From: Paludibacteraceae bacterium
GTDB taxonomy: Bacteria > Bacteroidota > Bacteroidia > Bacteroidales > Paludibacteraceae
NCBI GenBank assembly: GCA_017464475.1
Contig: JAFTZQ010000022.1
Coordinates: 24,288-88,287, forward strand
DNA: 64,000 bases
Direction of reading: 5' to 3'
Shown: positions 43,165 to 53,267 of the stretch, one piece after another
Layout of the letters: each line of letters opens with the position of its first letter
Numbering within the stretch: position 1 is the stretch's first letter
Position numbers and translations under genes: made by a program
The notes under the pieces: generated by a model
The model's input: only the letters and a program-made list of their open reading frames with translations
Told to the model about the DNA's origin: nothing
Databases searched by the model: none

Positions 43165-43708
43165 TTATTTAGCGCTCATAGATAAGTACTACGGCGAGAG
43201 TCCTGAGTTGCGGCATGTGTTAGTGACGCACAGCAGGCAGGTGGCAGACCGTGCGCTGCGGATTGTTGACGCCCATCCGCAATGGGAGGCGGAAGGGCTG
43301 GTGGATCGCACGTTCATCGAAGAAGCCGCCATGCTGCACGACATCGGTATTATCTATTGCAACGCGCCGAAGATATACTGCAACGGTCCGCACGCCTATA
43401 TCGAGCATGGCTATTTAGGCGCAGAGTTATTGCGCAGCGAAGGTCTGCCGAAGCATGCCTTGGTCGCCGAACGGCACACCGGAACAGGTATCACGATCGA
43501 GCAGATCGAGCGCGAAGAATTGCCGATCCCCGAACGCAATTATTGCCCGCAGAGTCTCGAAGAGAAAATTATCTGCTATGCCGACAAATTCTATTCGAAA
43601 AGCCACCTCGGCGAGGAAGTGGCTTTAGAGAAAATCAAATACAATATCTGGAAATACGGTCACGAAGCGTTCGTCAGGTGGCAGGAGCTGGAGGCTCTGT
43701 GCAACTGA
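43160..43708 (+). CDS. HD domain phosphohydrolase
   Basis: The 182-residue protein has the HD motif in HDIGIIY with flanking HSRQVADRAL and ERHTGTG, typical of HDIG/HD-hydrolases acting on nucleotides or similar. The substrate is unknown. The only possible start is TTG at 43160, because a stop codon lies 15 bases upstream in frame. The TTG is supplied by the repeat array. The stop TGA lies at the beginning of the next array. Confidence 0.82.
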   Translation: MNYLALIDKYYGESPELRHVLVTHSRQVADRALRIVDAHPQWEAEGLVDRTFIEEAAMLHDIGIIYCNAPKIYCNGPHAYIEHGYLGAELLRSEGLPKHALVAERHTGTGITIEQIEREELPIPERNYCPQSLEEKIICYADKFYSKSHLGEEVALEKIKYNIWKYGHEAFVRWQELEALCN

Positions 43709-43734
43709 CAACTGATGGCTGATAACTGACGGCT
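43704..43734 (-). repeat. Heptad array (ACTGATGG/CTGATAA) between the HD gene and DUF3078 gene
   Basis: Units AACTGAC, AACTGATGGCTGATAACTGACGGCT. It begins within the stop codon of the HD gene and ends at the stop of the convergent DUF3078 gene. Confidence 0.85.
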
Positions 43735-44899
43735 ACCTGAACTTATGGGCGAAACCGACGGAGAGCAGTTCGCGGAACTGGATCTTGGCGTGCGTGTCGC
43801 CTTCCATAATGACCGATGTGTCGTAGCGCGGGTGCAGCATAAGCCGTGCAGACATGAAGCGGTTGATGATAAAATCACAGTTGATCTCCAAGTCCAACTC
43901 TACATGGCGGTAGTTGGTGTACATGTAGAATTTAGACTCCAACGCCACCTCTCGCACCGGCTTCCATGTATATTCCACGCGGACGGACGAACCGATATTA
44001 TGCTGGGTTCGCTGTCCAGCTTCCAAACCATACTCCGTAGCTTTCACCCGCGCCGTGTCCATGACGTGGATCACTTTGTATGAGACCGGCGAGACGGAGA
44101 TAGAGAGCCCTTTCACGGGCTTGTAGTCAATACCGAACGCGGCATTGAAGCGGAAGGGCGAGAAAGGACCCGATTTCAGCTCCATCGAGTTGGATTTATA
44201 GGTCGGCAGGAGGCGCGTCTCGAGTTCGACAGAGAGAGAAGTAAAGAGTTTGGGCACGATCCGGAGGTTCGCTTTCGAATAGAGCCGCAGCAGATCGTCG
44301 GTCGTGTTGACCTTATGCAGACTGTCGGCAGAGATCGTCGATCCGCCGATGCGCCATTCGCCCGTGTTCTCCCATGTAAAACGCTCGGTAATATAACTGA
44401 TCTGCCCTTTGGCGATGCCGAGTCCGGCAAAAGAGGACGAACCGCCCTGATACCAGTTAGAAGTAACGTAGTTCTGGGTGACCTGGAGCATGAGCGTCGC
44501 TTCGCGCCGCCAAGGCGACCGCAAGTCGCGGATAGCGCGCAGCACGTCGTTGCGGTCCTCCACCTCATCCTTGATCCATGATTTCTCTATCACAATCTCC
44601 GGCGCTTTGGGGATCTTTTGCAACTCCAGCGCGGCATTGACCGTCTTGAGCGAATCGACTTCCGCTATCTCGCGTTGGATTGAATCCAGCCGCATGATCT
44701 CCGCGAGGGTCAGGGTGTCCACGGTGTCCGAGGCATGAATCTGTTCGCTCTGGCGGGAGACCATGTCCAGCAAGAGCGCATCCATGTCGGCTGTGCTCTG
44801 CTGGTCGGACAGTTTGAAGGTGTCCGTATATAATTGTTGCGCCGTCATACTCATGGCGGCGCAAATCAATCCTAATATAATTGATACTCTAATTCTCAA
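43733..44899 (-). CDS. DUF3078 family protein, second copy
   Basis: The 388-residue secreted protein has signal MRIRVSIILGLICAAMSMTAQ. The family pattern is clearest from residue 130 onward: WRREATLMLQVTQNYVTSNWYQGGSSSFAGLGIAKG, then RFTWENTGEWRIGG and the barrel-like C terminus SVGFAHKFR. Its start codon is TTG at 44899 in the heptad array; a shorter start would remove the signal peptide. Function unknown, outer-membrane location likely. Confidence 0.8.
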   Translation of the reverse strand: MRIRVSIILGLICAAMSMTAQQLYTDTFKLSDQQSTADMDALLLDMVSRQSEQIHASDTVDTLTLAEIMRLDSIQREIAEVDSLKTVNAALELQKIPKAPEIVIEKSWIKDEVEDRNDVLRAIRDLRSPWRREATLMLQVTQNYVTSNWYQGGSSSFAGLGIAKGQISYITERFTWENTGEWRIGGSTISADSLHKVNTTDDLLRLYSKANLRIVPKLFTSLSVELETRLLPTYKSNSMELKSGPFSPFRFNAAFGIDYKPVKGLSISVSPVSYKVIHVMDTARVKATEYGLEAGQRTQHNIGSSVRVEYTWKPVREVALESKFYMYTNYRHVELDLEINCDFIINRFMSARLMLHPRYDTSVIMEGDTHAKIQFRELLSVGFAHKFR

Positions 44900-44927
44900 T
44901 TTTCAATTCTCAATTATCAATTATCAG
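44890..44927 (-). repeat. Heptad array (GAATTGA/GATAATT) between secA and the DUF3078 gene
   Basis: Units TTCTCAAT, TTTCAATTCTCAATTATCAATTATCAG. Read on the minus strand it supplies the TTG start of the DUF3078 gene and abuts the secA stop codon. Confidence 0.92.
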
Positions 44928-47900
44928 ACTCCAGTCGCTCCGGGGCGTCCGTGACATTGTTTGTATTTCTTACCTGAACCGCAAGGACAGGGATCATTGG
45001 GTCTCGGTTTCTTATCCACGTGAATCGGTTCGGGGCGTTGTTGCTCGCGGGTGTCGCGTCCGGCAGCCTGCGACATACCGGAAGCCTGTGCAGCTTGCTG
45101 TACCGCATCTTTCTGGGTGCGATAGCGGCTGTAGTCCATGCGGCGTTGCTGTTGCGCCTGTTGCACCTTGTCCGGCTCCTGCACATGGATCTGACCACGC
45201 AGCAGGATCGCCAGCGCACGGCGGTTCAGGGTGTCCAGCATCTCACGGAAGATATTGAAGGACTCCAGTTTGTAGATCAACAGCGGATCTTTCTGCTCGT
45301 ACGAAGCGTTCTGCACGCTCTGCTTCAGGTCGTCCAACTGACGAAGGTGCTCTTTCCACTCGTCGTCAATGACATAGAGCAGCATTCGTTTCTCGAACTC
45401 CTTGACCACTTCCTTGCTGTGGCTCTCCGCCGCCGACTTGAGGTTCACGGCGATGTTATAGACCTTCTTGCCGTCGGTTATAGGAATCAGGATATTCTCG
45501 TACATCTGTCCTTTGGTCTCATAGACGTACTGGATCTGCGGGTCAGCGGTCTGGGTCAGTTTGTCCATACGGCGCTTGAAGCTCTCCAGCGCTGCCTCTG
45601 CGATCTGTTCGCTCAGCTCCTGACGCTTGCCGCGAGAGAAGGTCTCTTCGTCGAACGGCACCTCGATAGCGAAAGTCTGCATCACGTCGTATTGCAATCC
45701 CTCGTAGTCGCCGGCTTGGCGTGCCTCATTGAGGATGCCTTCGGCGGTCTCGTAGATCATATTGGTGATATCCACACCTATACGCTCACCCATCAGGGCG
45801 TGGCGACGCTTGGCGTAGATGAGGTTTCGCTGCTGGTTCATGACATCGTCGTACTCGATCAGGCGCTTACGAATACCGAAGTTGTTCTCCTCCACTTTCT
45901 TCTGCGCCCGCTCGATAGAGCTGGAGATCATGGAGTGCTCAATCATCTCACCCTCTTGGAATCCCATTCGGTCCATGACGCCGGCTATACGCTCGGAACC
46001 GAACATACGCATCAGATCGTCCTCCAGCGAGACATAGAAGACAGACGATCCCGGGTCTCCTTGACGTCCGGCACGTCCGCGCAGCTGGCGGTCCACACGA
46101 CGGCTCTCATGGCGCTCTGTACCGATGATAGCGAGACCTCCTGCTTTCTTCACCTCCGGCGTCAGCTTGATATCGGTACCACGACCCGCCATGTTGGTTG
46201 CAATCGTCACAACGCCCGGTCTGCCCGCTTCGGCAACGACTTGCGCCTCCTGCTGGTGCAGCTTGGCGTTCAGCACATTATGCTTGATCTTACGGATATT
46301 GAGCATCTTGCTCAACAACTCGGATATCTCGACGGAAGTCGTACCGACAAGCACCGGACGACCTTGGTTCACCATATTCACGATCTCGTCGATCACGGCG
46401 TTGTATTTCTCGCGCTTGGTACGATAAATACGGTCGTTCATGTCAATTCGGGCGATGGGTTTGTTGGTCGGGATGACCACTACGTCCAGTTTGTAAATAT
46501 TCCAGAACTCACCCGCTTCGGTCTCTGCCGTACCGGTCATACCTGCGAGTTTGTGGTACATACGGAAATAGTTCTGCAGGGTGATCGTAGCGAAAGTCTG
46601 GGTCGCGCCTTCTACCTTGACGTTCTCCTTGGCTTCCACCGCTTGGTGGAGTCCGTCGGACCAACGGCGTCCCTCCATAATACGTCCGGTCTGCTCATCC
46701 ACGATCTTCACCTCGCCTCCGTCGATGATATAGTCCACATCTTTCTCGAAGAGGGTGTATGCTTTGAGGAGCTGGTGCACGGTGTGCACGCGCTCGGATT
46801 TAATGGAATAATTGGTCAGGATGTCGTCCTTCTTCTGCTGTTTCTCCTCGGCTGACATCTGGCTGCTGAGGGCTTCTTGCTCCAGCTCCGCCATCTCGCT
46901 TCCCACGTCGGGCAGAACGAAGAAATCGGGGTCGTCGGTCGTGCCGGTCAGGGCATCAATACCCTTGTCGGTCAGCTCGATAGACTTGTTCTTCTCGTCA
47001 ATGACGAAATAGAGTTCGTCGGTGGCGATATGCATGTTCTTCTCGTTCTCCTGGAGGTAGAACTCCTCGGTTTTCTGGAGCCGCACTTTGATTCCCGGCT
47101 CGGAGAGGAACTTGATAAGCGCCTTCGATTTCGGCATTCCCTTGAAGGAACGGAAGAGCGCTAACTCGCCTTCCTCACGCACTTTCTCGTCCTCGGAACT
47201 CATCTTGGCTTTCGCCTCAGCGAGAAGTTTGGTCGTGAGAGTCGTCTGGGTGCGCACGAGCGCCGCTACGCGGTCTTTGTATTCGTCGAACATCTGATCC
47301 TCGCCGCGGGGCACAGGACCGGAGATAATAAGCGGCGTACGGGCGTCGTCGATCAGGACGGAGTCCACCTCATCCACGATCGCGTAGTTATGTCCGCGCT
47401 GCACGAGATCGAGCGGACTGATCGCCATGTTATCGCGCAGGTAGTCGAAACCGAACTCGTTGTTGGTTCCGAACGTGATATCGCACGCATAGGCTTTGCG
47501 GCGCTCGTCGGAGTTGGGTTTATAGCGGTCGATGCAGTCCACGGTCAGACCGAGGAACATATAGAGCGGACCGTTCCACTCGCAGTCACGTTTGGCGAGG
47601 TAGTCATTGACGGTGACCACATGCACGCCTTCGTGGGTGAGGGCGTTGAGGTACACCGGCAGCGTTGCGACGAGGGTCTTACCTTCACCGGTAGCCATCT
47701 CGGCGATCTTACCTTGGTGCAAAACGACACCGCCGAAGAGCTGGACGTCATAATGGATCATGTCCCAAGTGATCTCATTTCCGCCCGCCATCCAATGGTT
47801 GTGGTAGATCGCTTGGTCGCCCTCTATGTCGAGGAAATCATGTTCCGCCGCCAAGTCGCGGTCAAGGTCGGTAGCTATGACCGAAATCTTCTCGTTCTGC

Positions 47901-48265
47901 GCAAAACGGCGTGCTGCCGATTTGACGATAGCGTACGCTTCCGGCAGAATCTCATTCATCACGCGCTCGTACTCGTCCTTGATCTCCTTCTCCAGACGGT
48001 CCACTTCATTGTAGATCTTCTCGCGTTTCTCGATCGGCGTGCCTTCGATAGAAGCTTTGAGTTCGGCGATGCGGTTCTTGCGGTCCGCTACTGCGGCTTG
48101 CAACTTGTCCATCAGGGCGTACGAGTGCGCACGGAGTTCGTCATGCGAGAGCGCGTCAATCTTCTCGTACTGCTCCTTGATCTTGTCCACTATCGGCTGA
48201 ATGGCGCGCATATCTTTCTGCGCCTTGTTACCGAATAGTTTGGTGATAATTTCTAAAAAATTCAT
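44924..48265 (-). CDS. secA: Preprotein translocase ATPase SecA
   Basis: SecA drives protein export through SecYEG. The 1113-residue protein has the Walker A MATGEGKT with surrounding [31 protein letters not shown], motif [23 protein letters not shown] and helical scaffold regions, and a C-terminal zinc motif [20 protein letters not shown]. The length is longer than in most bacteria (about 900 residues), as is common in Bacteroidota because of insertions. Confidence 0.97.
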   Translation of the reverse strand: MNFLEIITKLFGNKAQKDMRAIQPIVDKIKEQYEKIDALSHDELRAHSYALMDKLQAAVADRKNRIAELKASIEGTPIEKREKIYNEVDRLEKEIKDEYERVMNEILPEAYAIVKSAARRFAQNEKISVIATDLDRDLAAEHDFLDIEGDQAIYHNHWMAGGNEITWDMIHYDVQLFGGVVLHQGKIAEMATGEGKTLVATLPVYLNALTHEGVHVVTVNDYLAKRDCEWNGPLYMFLGLTVDCIDRYKPNSDERRKAYACDITFGTNNEFGFDYLRDNMAISPLDLVQRGHNYAIVDEVDSVLIDDARTPLIISGPVPRGEDQMFDEYKDRVAALVRTQTTLTTKLLAEAKAKMSSEDEKVREEGELALFRSFKGMPKSKALIKFLSEPGIKVRLQKTEEFYLQENEKNMHIATDELYFVIDEKNKSIELTDKGIDALTGTTDDPDFFVLPDVGSEMAELEQEALSSQMSAEEKQQKKDDILTNYSIKSERVHTVHQLLKAYTLFEKDVDYIIDGGEVKIVDEQTGRIMEGRRWSDGLHQAVEAKENVKVEGATQTFATITLQNYFRMYHKLAGMTGTAETEAGEFWNIYKLDVVVIPTNKPIARIDMNDRIYRTKREKYNAVIDEIVNMVNQGRPVLVGTTSVEISELLSKMLNIRKIKHNVLNAKLHQQEAQVVAEAGRPGVVTIATNMAGRGTDIKLTPEVKKAGGLAIIGTERHESRRVDRQLRGRAGRQGDPGSSVFYVSLEDDLMRMFGSERIAGVMDRMGFQEGEMIEHSMISSSIERAQKKVEENNFGIRKRLIEYDDVMNQQRNLIYAKRRHALMGERIGVDITNMIYETAEGILNEARQAGDYEGLQYDVMQTFAIEVPFDEETFSRGKRQELSEQIAEAALESFKRRMDKLTQTADPQIQYVYETKGQMYENILIPITDGKKVYNIAVNLKSAAESHSKEVVKEFEKRMLLYVIDDEWKEHLRQLDDLKQSVQNASYEQKDPLLIYKLESFNIFREMLDTLNRRALAILLRGQIHVQEPDKVQQAQQQRRMDYSRYRTQKDAVQQAAQASGMSQAAGRDTREQQRPEPIHVDKKPRPNDPCPCGSGKKYKQCHGRPGATGV

Positions 48266-48288
48266 ATATCGTTTCGTTATTTACATAA

Positions 48289-48330
48289 AATGCGGCTAAT
48301 TAGCCGTTTTTCTCGTGCTTAACAGCACTC
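48289..48330 (-). other. Two hairpins in the secA leader
   Basis: Leader of about 75 nt with CGGCTAATTAGCCG (48291-48304) and GTGCT/AGCAC (near 48315-48329). They may influence secA expression; this is inferred. Confidence 0.5.
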
Positions 48331-48344
48331 GATAAAAAACCGTG

Positions 48345-48376
48345 CAAAGGTACAACTTTTTTTCGATATATGCAAG
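48345..48376 (-). promoter_or_regulatory. Promoter of secA
   Basis: CTTG (48373-48376) and TACCTTTG (48345-48352) are spaced by 20 nt on the minus strand, with the extended CATATATCG and an A-tract. Confidence 0.85.
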
Positions 48377-48418
48377 TACAAAATGCATGCCGTGCGATTT
48401 TTACTGCCAAAATGGCAT

Positions 48419-48457
48419 AGAAAAAGCGCCCCGAGGGGTTTTCGGGACGCTTTTCTG
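48419..48457 (-). terminator. Terminator of the DUF5692-like gene
   Basis: AAAAAGCG..CCCGA and the matching GGG..CGCTTTT form a stem around GGGGTTTTC, followed by a T-run on the minus strand. Confidence 0.8.
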
Positions 48458-48496
48458 AGATTTCTACATTCAGCTATGAGCCTTCGACGTTTTGCC

Positions 48497-49591
48497 TTAG
48501 CAGTTAACTTCTGCGCGAGCCATCGCGTCTTTGTAGTACTTCTGGTCAACGAAGACATCCTCCTTATACGGGTTGATGTTGCGTTTCTTAGCCTGGTACA
48601 TGATGTAGCAGAAAGCTACGATGTTGGTGATCAGCGCGAGTGCGGAGATGCAGAGCATTGCGTTCGGGTTAGCAGCCACGGTATCAACCGTTGTTCCGGT
48701 AACAGCAGCCTCACCGCCGGCAACCTCATACAGTTTCTCGATCGTTGCAAAACCGTCCACGTACTGCGTCGGCAGCACAACCCAGCTGAACTTATGGAAA
48801 CCGTCCTTGAAGATCTCTTGGAAGAGCGGGAAGACTTGCGCAAACATACACCAGATAGCGAGGGTGTTAGCACGGTTCTGAATCCATCCGCCGCGGTTCC
48901 AGCAGATAGCAGCTACCGTCGGAGCCAGCAACAGCGCGATACCGCAATACCAGCTATGGGTCGGCAGGCAGTTGTAGGTGTAAGCGAAGTTCCAGATGTC
49001 ATACACGAGGATATACACCCAGGTCATGTCCGCCCAGATCATATCCTTGCGGTCCTTGGACGGATATACGTTCCACCAAGCGGTCATACAGAAGATGTTA
49101 AACAGTCCGGCAACGCCGTTGAACACATTGTGCCAGCCGCCATACAACCATACACCTTCGCTCGACAGCCACCATTTGTTCCAACCCATGATAGCGGACT
49201 CGAAATCCGATACCACAGCAATCAGAATGTTAATAGCCACAATGATGAACGGGAAGGGCTTGAACCAGCGTTTTGCACCGATACCCCACTCGTACTTGAT
49301 CATCATGAAACCGATACAGCCGGTCAGGGCAGCATACAGTTTGGCATAATGGAACCAGCCGTTCATGTAGAGGTGGGTCTGGTTCGTCAGTGCCCATTCG
49401 GCACCCATGCGGGCGCCCACTGCGATGGCGATGAAATAGATCGTCAGCGCCAGCGGAATGGCAAAGAACGTGATTGCACCGCCGAGTTTGGTGCGGCGTG
49501 CGAACTCATTCCACAAGATCAGTCCTGCGAGGACTGCAAAAAGCATTACCCATTGGATCAGGGCATGCTCTCCATACACTTGAAAAAACAT
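48497..49591 (-). CDS. Polytopic membrane protein, DUF5692-like
   Basis: The 364-residue protein has about ten membrane segments, for example VMLFAVLAGLILWNEFA and ITFFAIPLALTIYFIAIAVG, with conserved-looking loops WNKWWLSSEGVWLYGGWHNVFNGVAG and WADMTWVYILVYDIWNFAYTYNC. It resembles proteins annotated DUF5692 in gut Bacteroidota and Firmicutes. Function unknown. It may form an operon with the small membrane protein at 49661. Confidence 0.6.
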   Translation of the reverse strand: MFFQVYGEHALIQWVMLFAVLAGLILWNEFARRTKLGGAITFFAIPLALTIYFIAIAVGARMGAEWALTNQTHLYMNGWFHYAKLYAALTGCIGFMMIKYEWGIGAKRWFKPFPFIIVAINILIAVVSDFESAIMGWNKWWLSSEGVWLYGGWHNVFNGVAGLFNIFCMTAWWNVYPSKDRKDMIWADMTWVYILVYDIWNFAYTYNCLPTHSWYCGIALLLAPTVAAICWNRGGWIQNRANTLAIWCMFAQVFPLFQEIFKDGFHKFSWVVLPTQYVDGFATIEKLYEVAGGEAAVTGTTVDTVAANPNAMLCISALALITNIVAFCYIMYQAKKRNINPYKEDVFVDQKYYKDAMARAEVNC

Positions 49592-49628
49592 AGATTAGAA
49601 TTTTTTAAGATTAAATGATTGATTATTA

Positions 49629-49681
49629 TCGGTATATCGACCTTTCGGTATATCGAGTTTTCAACTTTCAACTTTCAACTC
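49629..49681 (-). repeat. Composite array (GGTATATCGA and TTCAACT)
   Basis: Two units GGTATATCGA followed by heptads TTTCAACT, TTCAACT, TTCAACT. The second type contains the TGA stop of the gene at 49661. Confidence 0.85.
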
Positions 49682-49948
49682 TTTCCGCTCCTTGGCATAG
49701 CACCAGATCGCCCAGACCGCCGTGACGACCACGGACATTGGCACGCCGATCGTCAGCACTTCGCGTAAGTTCCATGCGAAAAGTTCGCCGTTGACCAGAT
49801 GGTCAATGAGCAGCATGATAGATCCGCCCCAGAGCATCAGTTCCAGAGTCTTTAGGTTACGTCCGACAAACGTGTCGGTCTGTTTCGTTACTTTGCGGTA
49901 AATAGTTGTCGCTACCGCCTGCGTTAATGGTACAATAAAACAAGCCAT
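49661..49948 (-). CDS. Small membrane protein of unknown function
   Basis: The 95-residue protein has two membrane helices (LMLWGGSIMLLIDHLV and VLTIGVPMSVVVTAVWAIWCY) and a basic C terminus. The last residues (KELKVES) are encoded by the heptad array, which supplies the stop codon. No family is recognised. Confidence 0.65.
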   Translation of the reverse strand: MACFIVPLTQAVATTIYRKVTKQTDTFVGRNLKTLELMLWGGSIMLLIDHLVNGELFAWNLREVLTIGVPMSVVVTAVWAIWCYAKERKELKVES

Positions 49949-50050
49949 ATTATTATAAAATTTCCAAAATGTTCAATTTTGTTTTATCGGGGTTTTGTCG
50001 TGGTTGTTTCGGGGTTTTTCCCTTCTTCCAATGTTCCATTTTTCCCCCTT

Positions 50051-50090
50051 CAATTCTCAACTCTCAATTCTCAACTCTCAATTCTCAATT
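50051..50090 (-). repeat. Heptad array (CTCAATT/CTCAACT) at the end of hypA
   Basis: Units CAATTCT, CAACTCT, CAATTCT, CAACTCT, CAATTCT. On the minus strand it encodes the last residues of HypA (ELRIES) and its stop codon. Confidence 0.92.
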
Positions 50091-50418
50091 CCTTTATCTC
50101 CACCTCGTTGCCGCGAAGGAGCCATGTCTTCTCGCTCCCGCAATGAGGGCAGATCTTGCCGTGCGCCACAGTGGGATAGTCCTTTCCGCACCCGTCGCAA
50201 TGGGTCACAGCAGGTATGGGTTCGATCCTCAACTCGCAGCCCCGCAGCAAGTCCTCTTTATCCGCCGCCCACCGCCAGCAGTCAGTCAGGTACTCCGGAA
50301 TGATCGTACTCACCTCGCCTATGTTCATCACAACAGTCGAGACGTGCTCCACCCCATTCTCCTCCGCCGCTTTCTTCACGTCACGGATGATATAGAAAAC
50401 GATCCCCAGTTCGTGCAT
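50071..50418 (-). CDS. hypA: Hydrogenase/urease nickel incorporation protein HypA
   Basis: HypA delivers nickel together with HypB during maturation of [NiFe] hydrogenase or related enzymes. The 115-residue protein begins with the nickel-binding MHE and has the zinc cysteines CDGCGKDY and CPHCGS. The last 6 residues come from the heptad array. Its start overlaps the stop codon of the oxidoreductase gene. Confidence 0.9.
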   Translation of the reverse strand: MHELGIVFYIIRDVKKAAEENGVEHVSTVVMNIGEVSTIIPEYLTDCWRWAADKEDLLRGCELRIEPIPAVTHCDGCGKDYPTVAHGKICPHCGSEKTWLLRGNEVEIKELRIES

Positions 50419-53261
50419 TATTTTTTCGGGCTTAGTCCGGAAATAAGGATCTTTCCGCCTCTCTTGATCATGTAGGGCAGGATGCCGTCGAACTTGTTCT
50501 CCGAGGTGCGCATGACGCTGGCTTCAGGATGTTCACGGTGCAGATGGATCGCGTCGAAGCCACACTTGGTAGTACAAATACCGCAACCGATACAGCGGTT
50601 TTCATCGACCACCGACGCGCCGCAACTGAGACAGCGGGCAGTCTCTATCTTCACCTGCTCTTCGGTCAGCGTACCGTGGTATTCAGCGAATTGGCTCTTC
50701 GTCGGAATAACGCCCGGCTCCTGGCGGCTGCTGTTGTCGTACTGCTCTACGCGGATGTCACTCTTGTCCAGTTCAATGAAATCGCGACGGTTGCGACCGA
50801 TGGTCATGTGACCGTGCTGCACGAAGCGGTGCAGACTCTCGGCGGCCTCTTTACCTGCCGCGATAGCGTCGATAGCGAACTTCGGACCGGTGAACACATC
50901 GCCACCCACGAAAATATCCTCTTCAGCGGTCTGGTACGTCAGTTTGTCGGCTACCGGGTACACACCGCGAACGAACTCCACCTTGGTGTCCTTCAGCAGG
51001 TCTTTCAATACCACCGTCTGACCGATCGCAAAGATCACGAGATCAGCCTCCAGCGTAAGAGTCTCGTTCTCGTCGAACTTCGGCGCAAACTTATGCTGCT
51101 CGTCGAATACAGACACGCACTTCTTGAAGGTGATTCCTTTCACCTTTCCACTTTCACCTTTCACTTCCATCGGTCCCCATCCCGGGTTGATGATCACGCC
51201 GTCCTCACGCGCCTCCATGCGCTCTTCGAGCGAAGCAGGCATGATATCTTCGGTCTCCAGCGACAGCATGGTCACTTCTGCCGCGCCGCTGCGTTTGGCT
51301 ACACGCGCAGCATCGATAGCGACGTTTCCGCCGCCGACTACCACCACTTTGCCGCTGATCTTCTTGCCTCCGCAATTCGCCTCGTGCAGGAAATCAATCG
51401 CCGTCGTTGTGCCCTCCAAATCCTGTCCCGGGATACCAGGCAGACGACCGCCTTGGCAACCGATCGCGACATAGAAACCCTTGTAACCCTCTTTGCGCAG
51501 GTCTGCGATGGTAACATCCTTTCCGACCTCTACGCCACAACGGATCTCCACGCCGATCTCACGCATGATATCGATCTCGGCTTTGATGACCTCTTTGTCC
51601 AGTTTGTAGGACGGAATACCATACCGCAGCATACCGCCCGGCTCTTCGTTCTTCTCAAAGACCGTGGGCTTGTAACCCATCGTCGCCAGATAATAAGCAC
51701 AACTCAGTCCGGCAGGACCGCCGCCAATGATAGCGATTTTCTCTTCCCAGCGCTCTTGCACATTGGAGCATATATTGACCTCCGGAATGAATCGTGTCTC
51801 GGCATGCAGGTCGCGGTCGGCAATGAATTTCTTCACAGCGTCGATAGCGATCGCGCGGTCTATCGTGCCGCGGGTACAAGCGTCCTCGCAACGGCGGTTG
51901 CAGACCCTTCCGCAGACTGCCGGGAACGGATTCTCGCGTTTGATCAACTCCAACGCCTCGGTGTATTTGCCTTCCGCAGCTTTCTTGAGGTAACCCTGCA
52001 CAGCGATATGTGCCGGACAAGCGGTCTTGCAGGGCGCCGTTCCGGTCGGATAACAATTGACACGGTTGTCGTCGCGGTAGTTCTCGTTCCATTTCTCCGG
52101 TCCCCATTTGGTCGCGTCCGGCAATTCCTGCTTCGGATAAGTCTGCGGTCCGTGCGCAGTGCATAGTTTCTGACCCAACTTGACAGCACCCGCAGGGCAG
52201 TACTCCACGCACCGTCCGCAGGCAACACATTTCTTCGGATCGACCTCCGCCACGTACGCGCTACGCGACATATTAGGTGTATTGAACAGCTGCGACGTAC
52301 GGAGCGCGTTGCATATCTTGACGTTGCAGTTGCAAATCGCGAAGATCTTTCCCTCTCCGTCGATATTGGTCACTTGGTGCACAAAACCGTGATCTTCGGC
52401 TTTCTTGAGGATCGCCATTGCCTCGTCGTATGTGATGTCGTGTCCTCGTCCGGTCTCGCGCAGGTAGTCCGCCATGTCGCCCACACCGATACACCAGTCG
52501 CGGTAGTCGTCTGCACAGCCCTCATCCAGTTTCTTGCGGCCGTAGCGGCAGGAACAGATTCCGACACCGATATGCCCCTCGTATTTCTTGAGCCAGTAAC
52601 TGATATGCTCTATATCGACCGACTGGTTCTCCATCGAGATCGCTTTCTCCACCGGAATGACGTGCATACCGATTCCGCTGCCGCCCATCGGTACCATCGG
52701 CGTGATCTTCTCCAGCGGCAGGAACGTCATGCGCTCGAAGAACATCGCCAACTCGGGGTGACGGTCCATCAGCTCGGTGTTCATATTGGTATATTCGGCG
52801 CTTCCTGGCACAAACATCGGCACCCAGTAGATCCTGTCCTCGCGGTTGAAAGTAGTGCCAGCATCCGGTCCCTGACCGTTGGTGTAATGGTCGCCGTAAT
52901 CGTACTCCAGCATGCCGAAATACGCCAATTTGTCCAGCAACTCGTCGAAACTCTTGTCGTCCGGCGTGTAGTGTTTCTTGGCGTTCATCTCGTGCAACTG
53001 CGCGTACGTGTGGTGCTTGCGTACCTTAAAGAAATTACCGGGCAGCATGTCCAGCAACAGATCCAGCGACGCCTCACGCGTCACCGCATCCATCTCGTCC
53101 TCAAAGATACAGGCGAGGCCCCAATACTCCGGGGCGTCGGTAGTCATCTTGATCTTTCCGGGAATCCGGTCCGTCACGTGGCGGACGAACTTCAACAACT
53201 TCGGATTCGGATTCTTGTCCCCTTTGTGCTTCGGGACAAACTTCTTTGACATTTCAGGCAT
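50418..53261 (-). CDS. FAD/NAD(P)-binding oxidoreductase, glutamate-synthase small-subunit-like, with ferredoxin domains
   Basis: The 947-residue protein has an N-terminal region (about 1-350) of unknown type with cysteine-rich segments GICSCRYGRKKL and ICNCNVKICN. A 4Fe-4S ferredoxin segment follows (ACGRCVEYCPAGAVK, about 345-360), then the GltD-like part with CGRVCNRRCEDACTRG, the FAD motif IIGGGPAGLSCAYYLATMGY, and the NADPH motif VVVGGGNVAIDAARVAKRSG. The C terminus has a second ferredoxin-type cluster CIGCGICTTKCGFDAIHL. It resembles NADPH-dependent glutamate synthase/NfnB-type electron carriers. Residues about 698-708 come from an in-frame array. The location between hypA and hypB suggests a role in hydrogenase-linked redox chemistry. 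Confidence 0.8.
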   Translation of the reverse strand: MPEMSKKFVPKHKGDKNPNPKLLKFVRHVTDRIPGKIKMTTDAPEYWGLACIFEDEMDAVTREASLDLLLDMLPGNFFKVRKHHTYAQLHEMNAKKHYTPDDKSFDELLDKLAYFGMLEYDYGDHYTNGQGPDAGTTFNREDRIYWVPMFVPGSAEYTNMNTELMDRHPELAMFFERMTFLPLEKITPMVPMGGSGIGMHVIPVEKAISMENQSVDIEHISYWLKKYEGHIGVGICSCRYGRKKLDEGCADDYRDWCIGVGDMADYLRETGRGHDITYDEAMAILKKAEDHGFVHQVTNIDGEGKIFAICNCNVKICNALRTSQLFNTPNMSRSAYVAEVDPKKCVACGRCVEYCPAGAVKLGQKLCTAHGPQTYPKQELPDATKWGPEKWNENYRDDNRVNCYPTGTAPCKTACPAHIAVQGYLKKAAEGKYTEALELIKRENPFPAVCGRVCNRRCEDACTRGTIDRAIAIDAVKKFIADRDLHAETRFIPEVNICSNVQERWEEKIAIIGGGPAGLSCAYYLATMGYKPTVFEKNEEPGGMLRYGIPSYKLDKEVIKAEIDIMREIGVEIRCGVEVGKDVTIADLRKEGYKGFYVAIGCQGGRLPGIPGQDLEGTTTAIDFLHEANCGGKKISGKVVVVGGGNVAIDAARVAKRSGAAEVTMLSLETEDIMPASLEERMEAREDGVIINPGWGPMEVKGESGKVKGITFKKCVSVFDEQHKFAPKFDENETLTLEADLVIFAIGQTVVLKDLLKDTKVEFVRGVYPVADKLTYQTAEEDIFVGGDVFTGPKFAIDAIAAGKEAAESLHRFVQHGHMTIGRNRRDFIELDKSDIRVEQYDNSSRQEPGVIPTKSQFAEYHGTLTEEQVKIETARCLSCGASVVDENRCIGCGICTTKCGFDAIHLHREHPEASVMRTSENKFDGILPYMIKRGGKILISGLSPKK
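51136..51167 (-). repeat. Heptad array (CACTTTC/CACCTTT) inside the oxidoreductase gene
   Basis: Units CTTTCACCTTTCCACTTTCACCTTTCACTTCC, in frame. On the minus strand they give EVKGESGKVKG. Confidence 0.8.
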
Positions 53262-53267
53262 GGTATT

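Noticed and set aside
45020-46855. A 611-codon plus-strand open frame opposite secA
   Set aside because: It is antisense to a certain SecA sequence and has only Leu/Val/His-rich translation.
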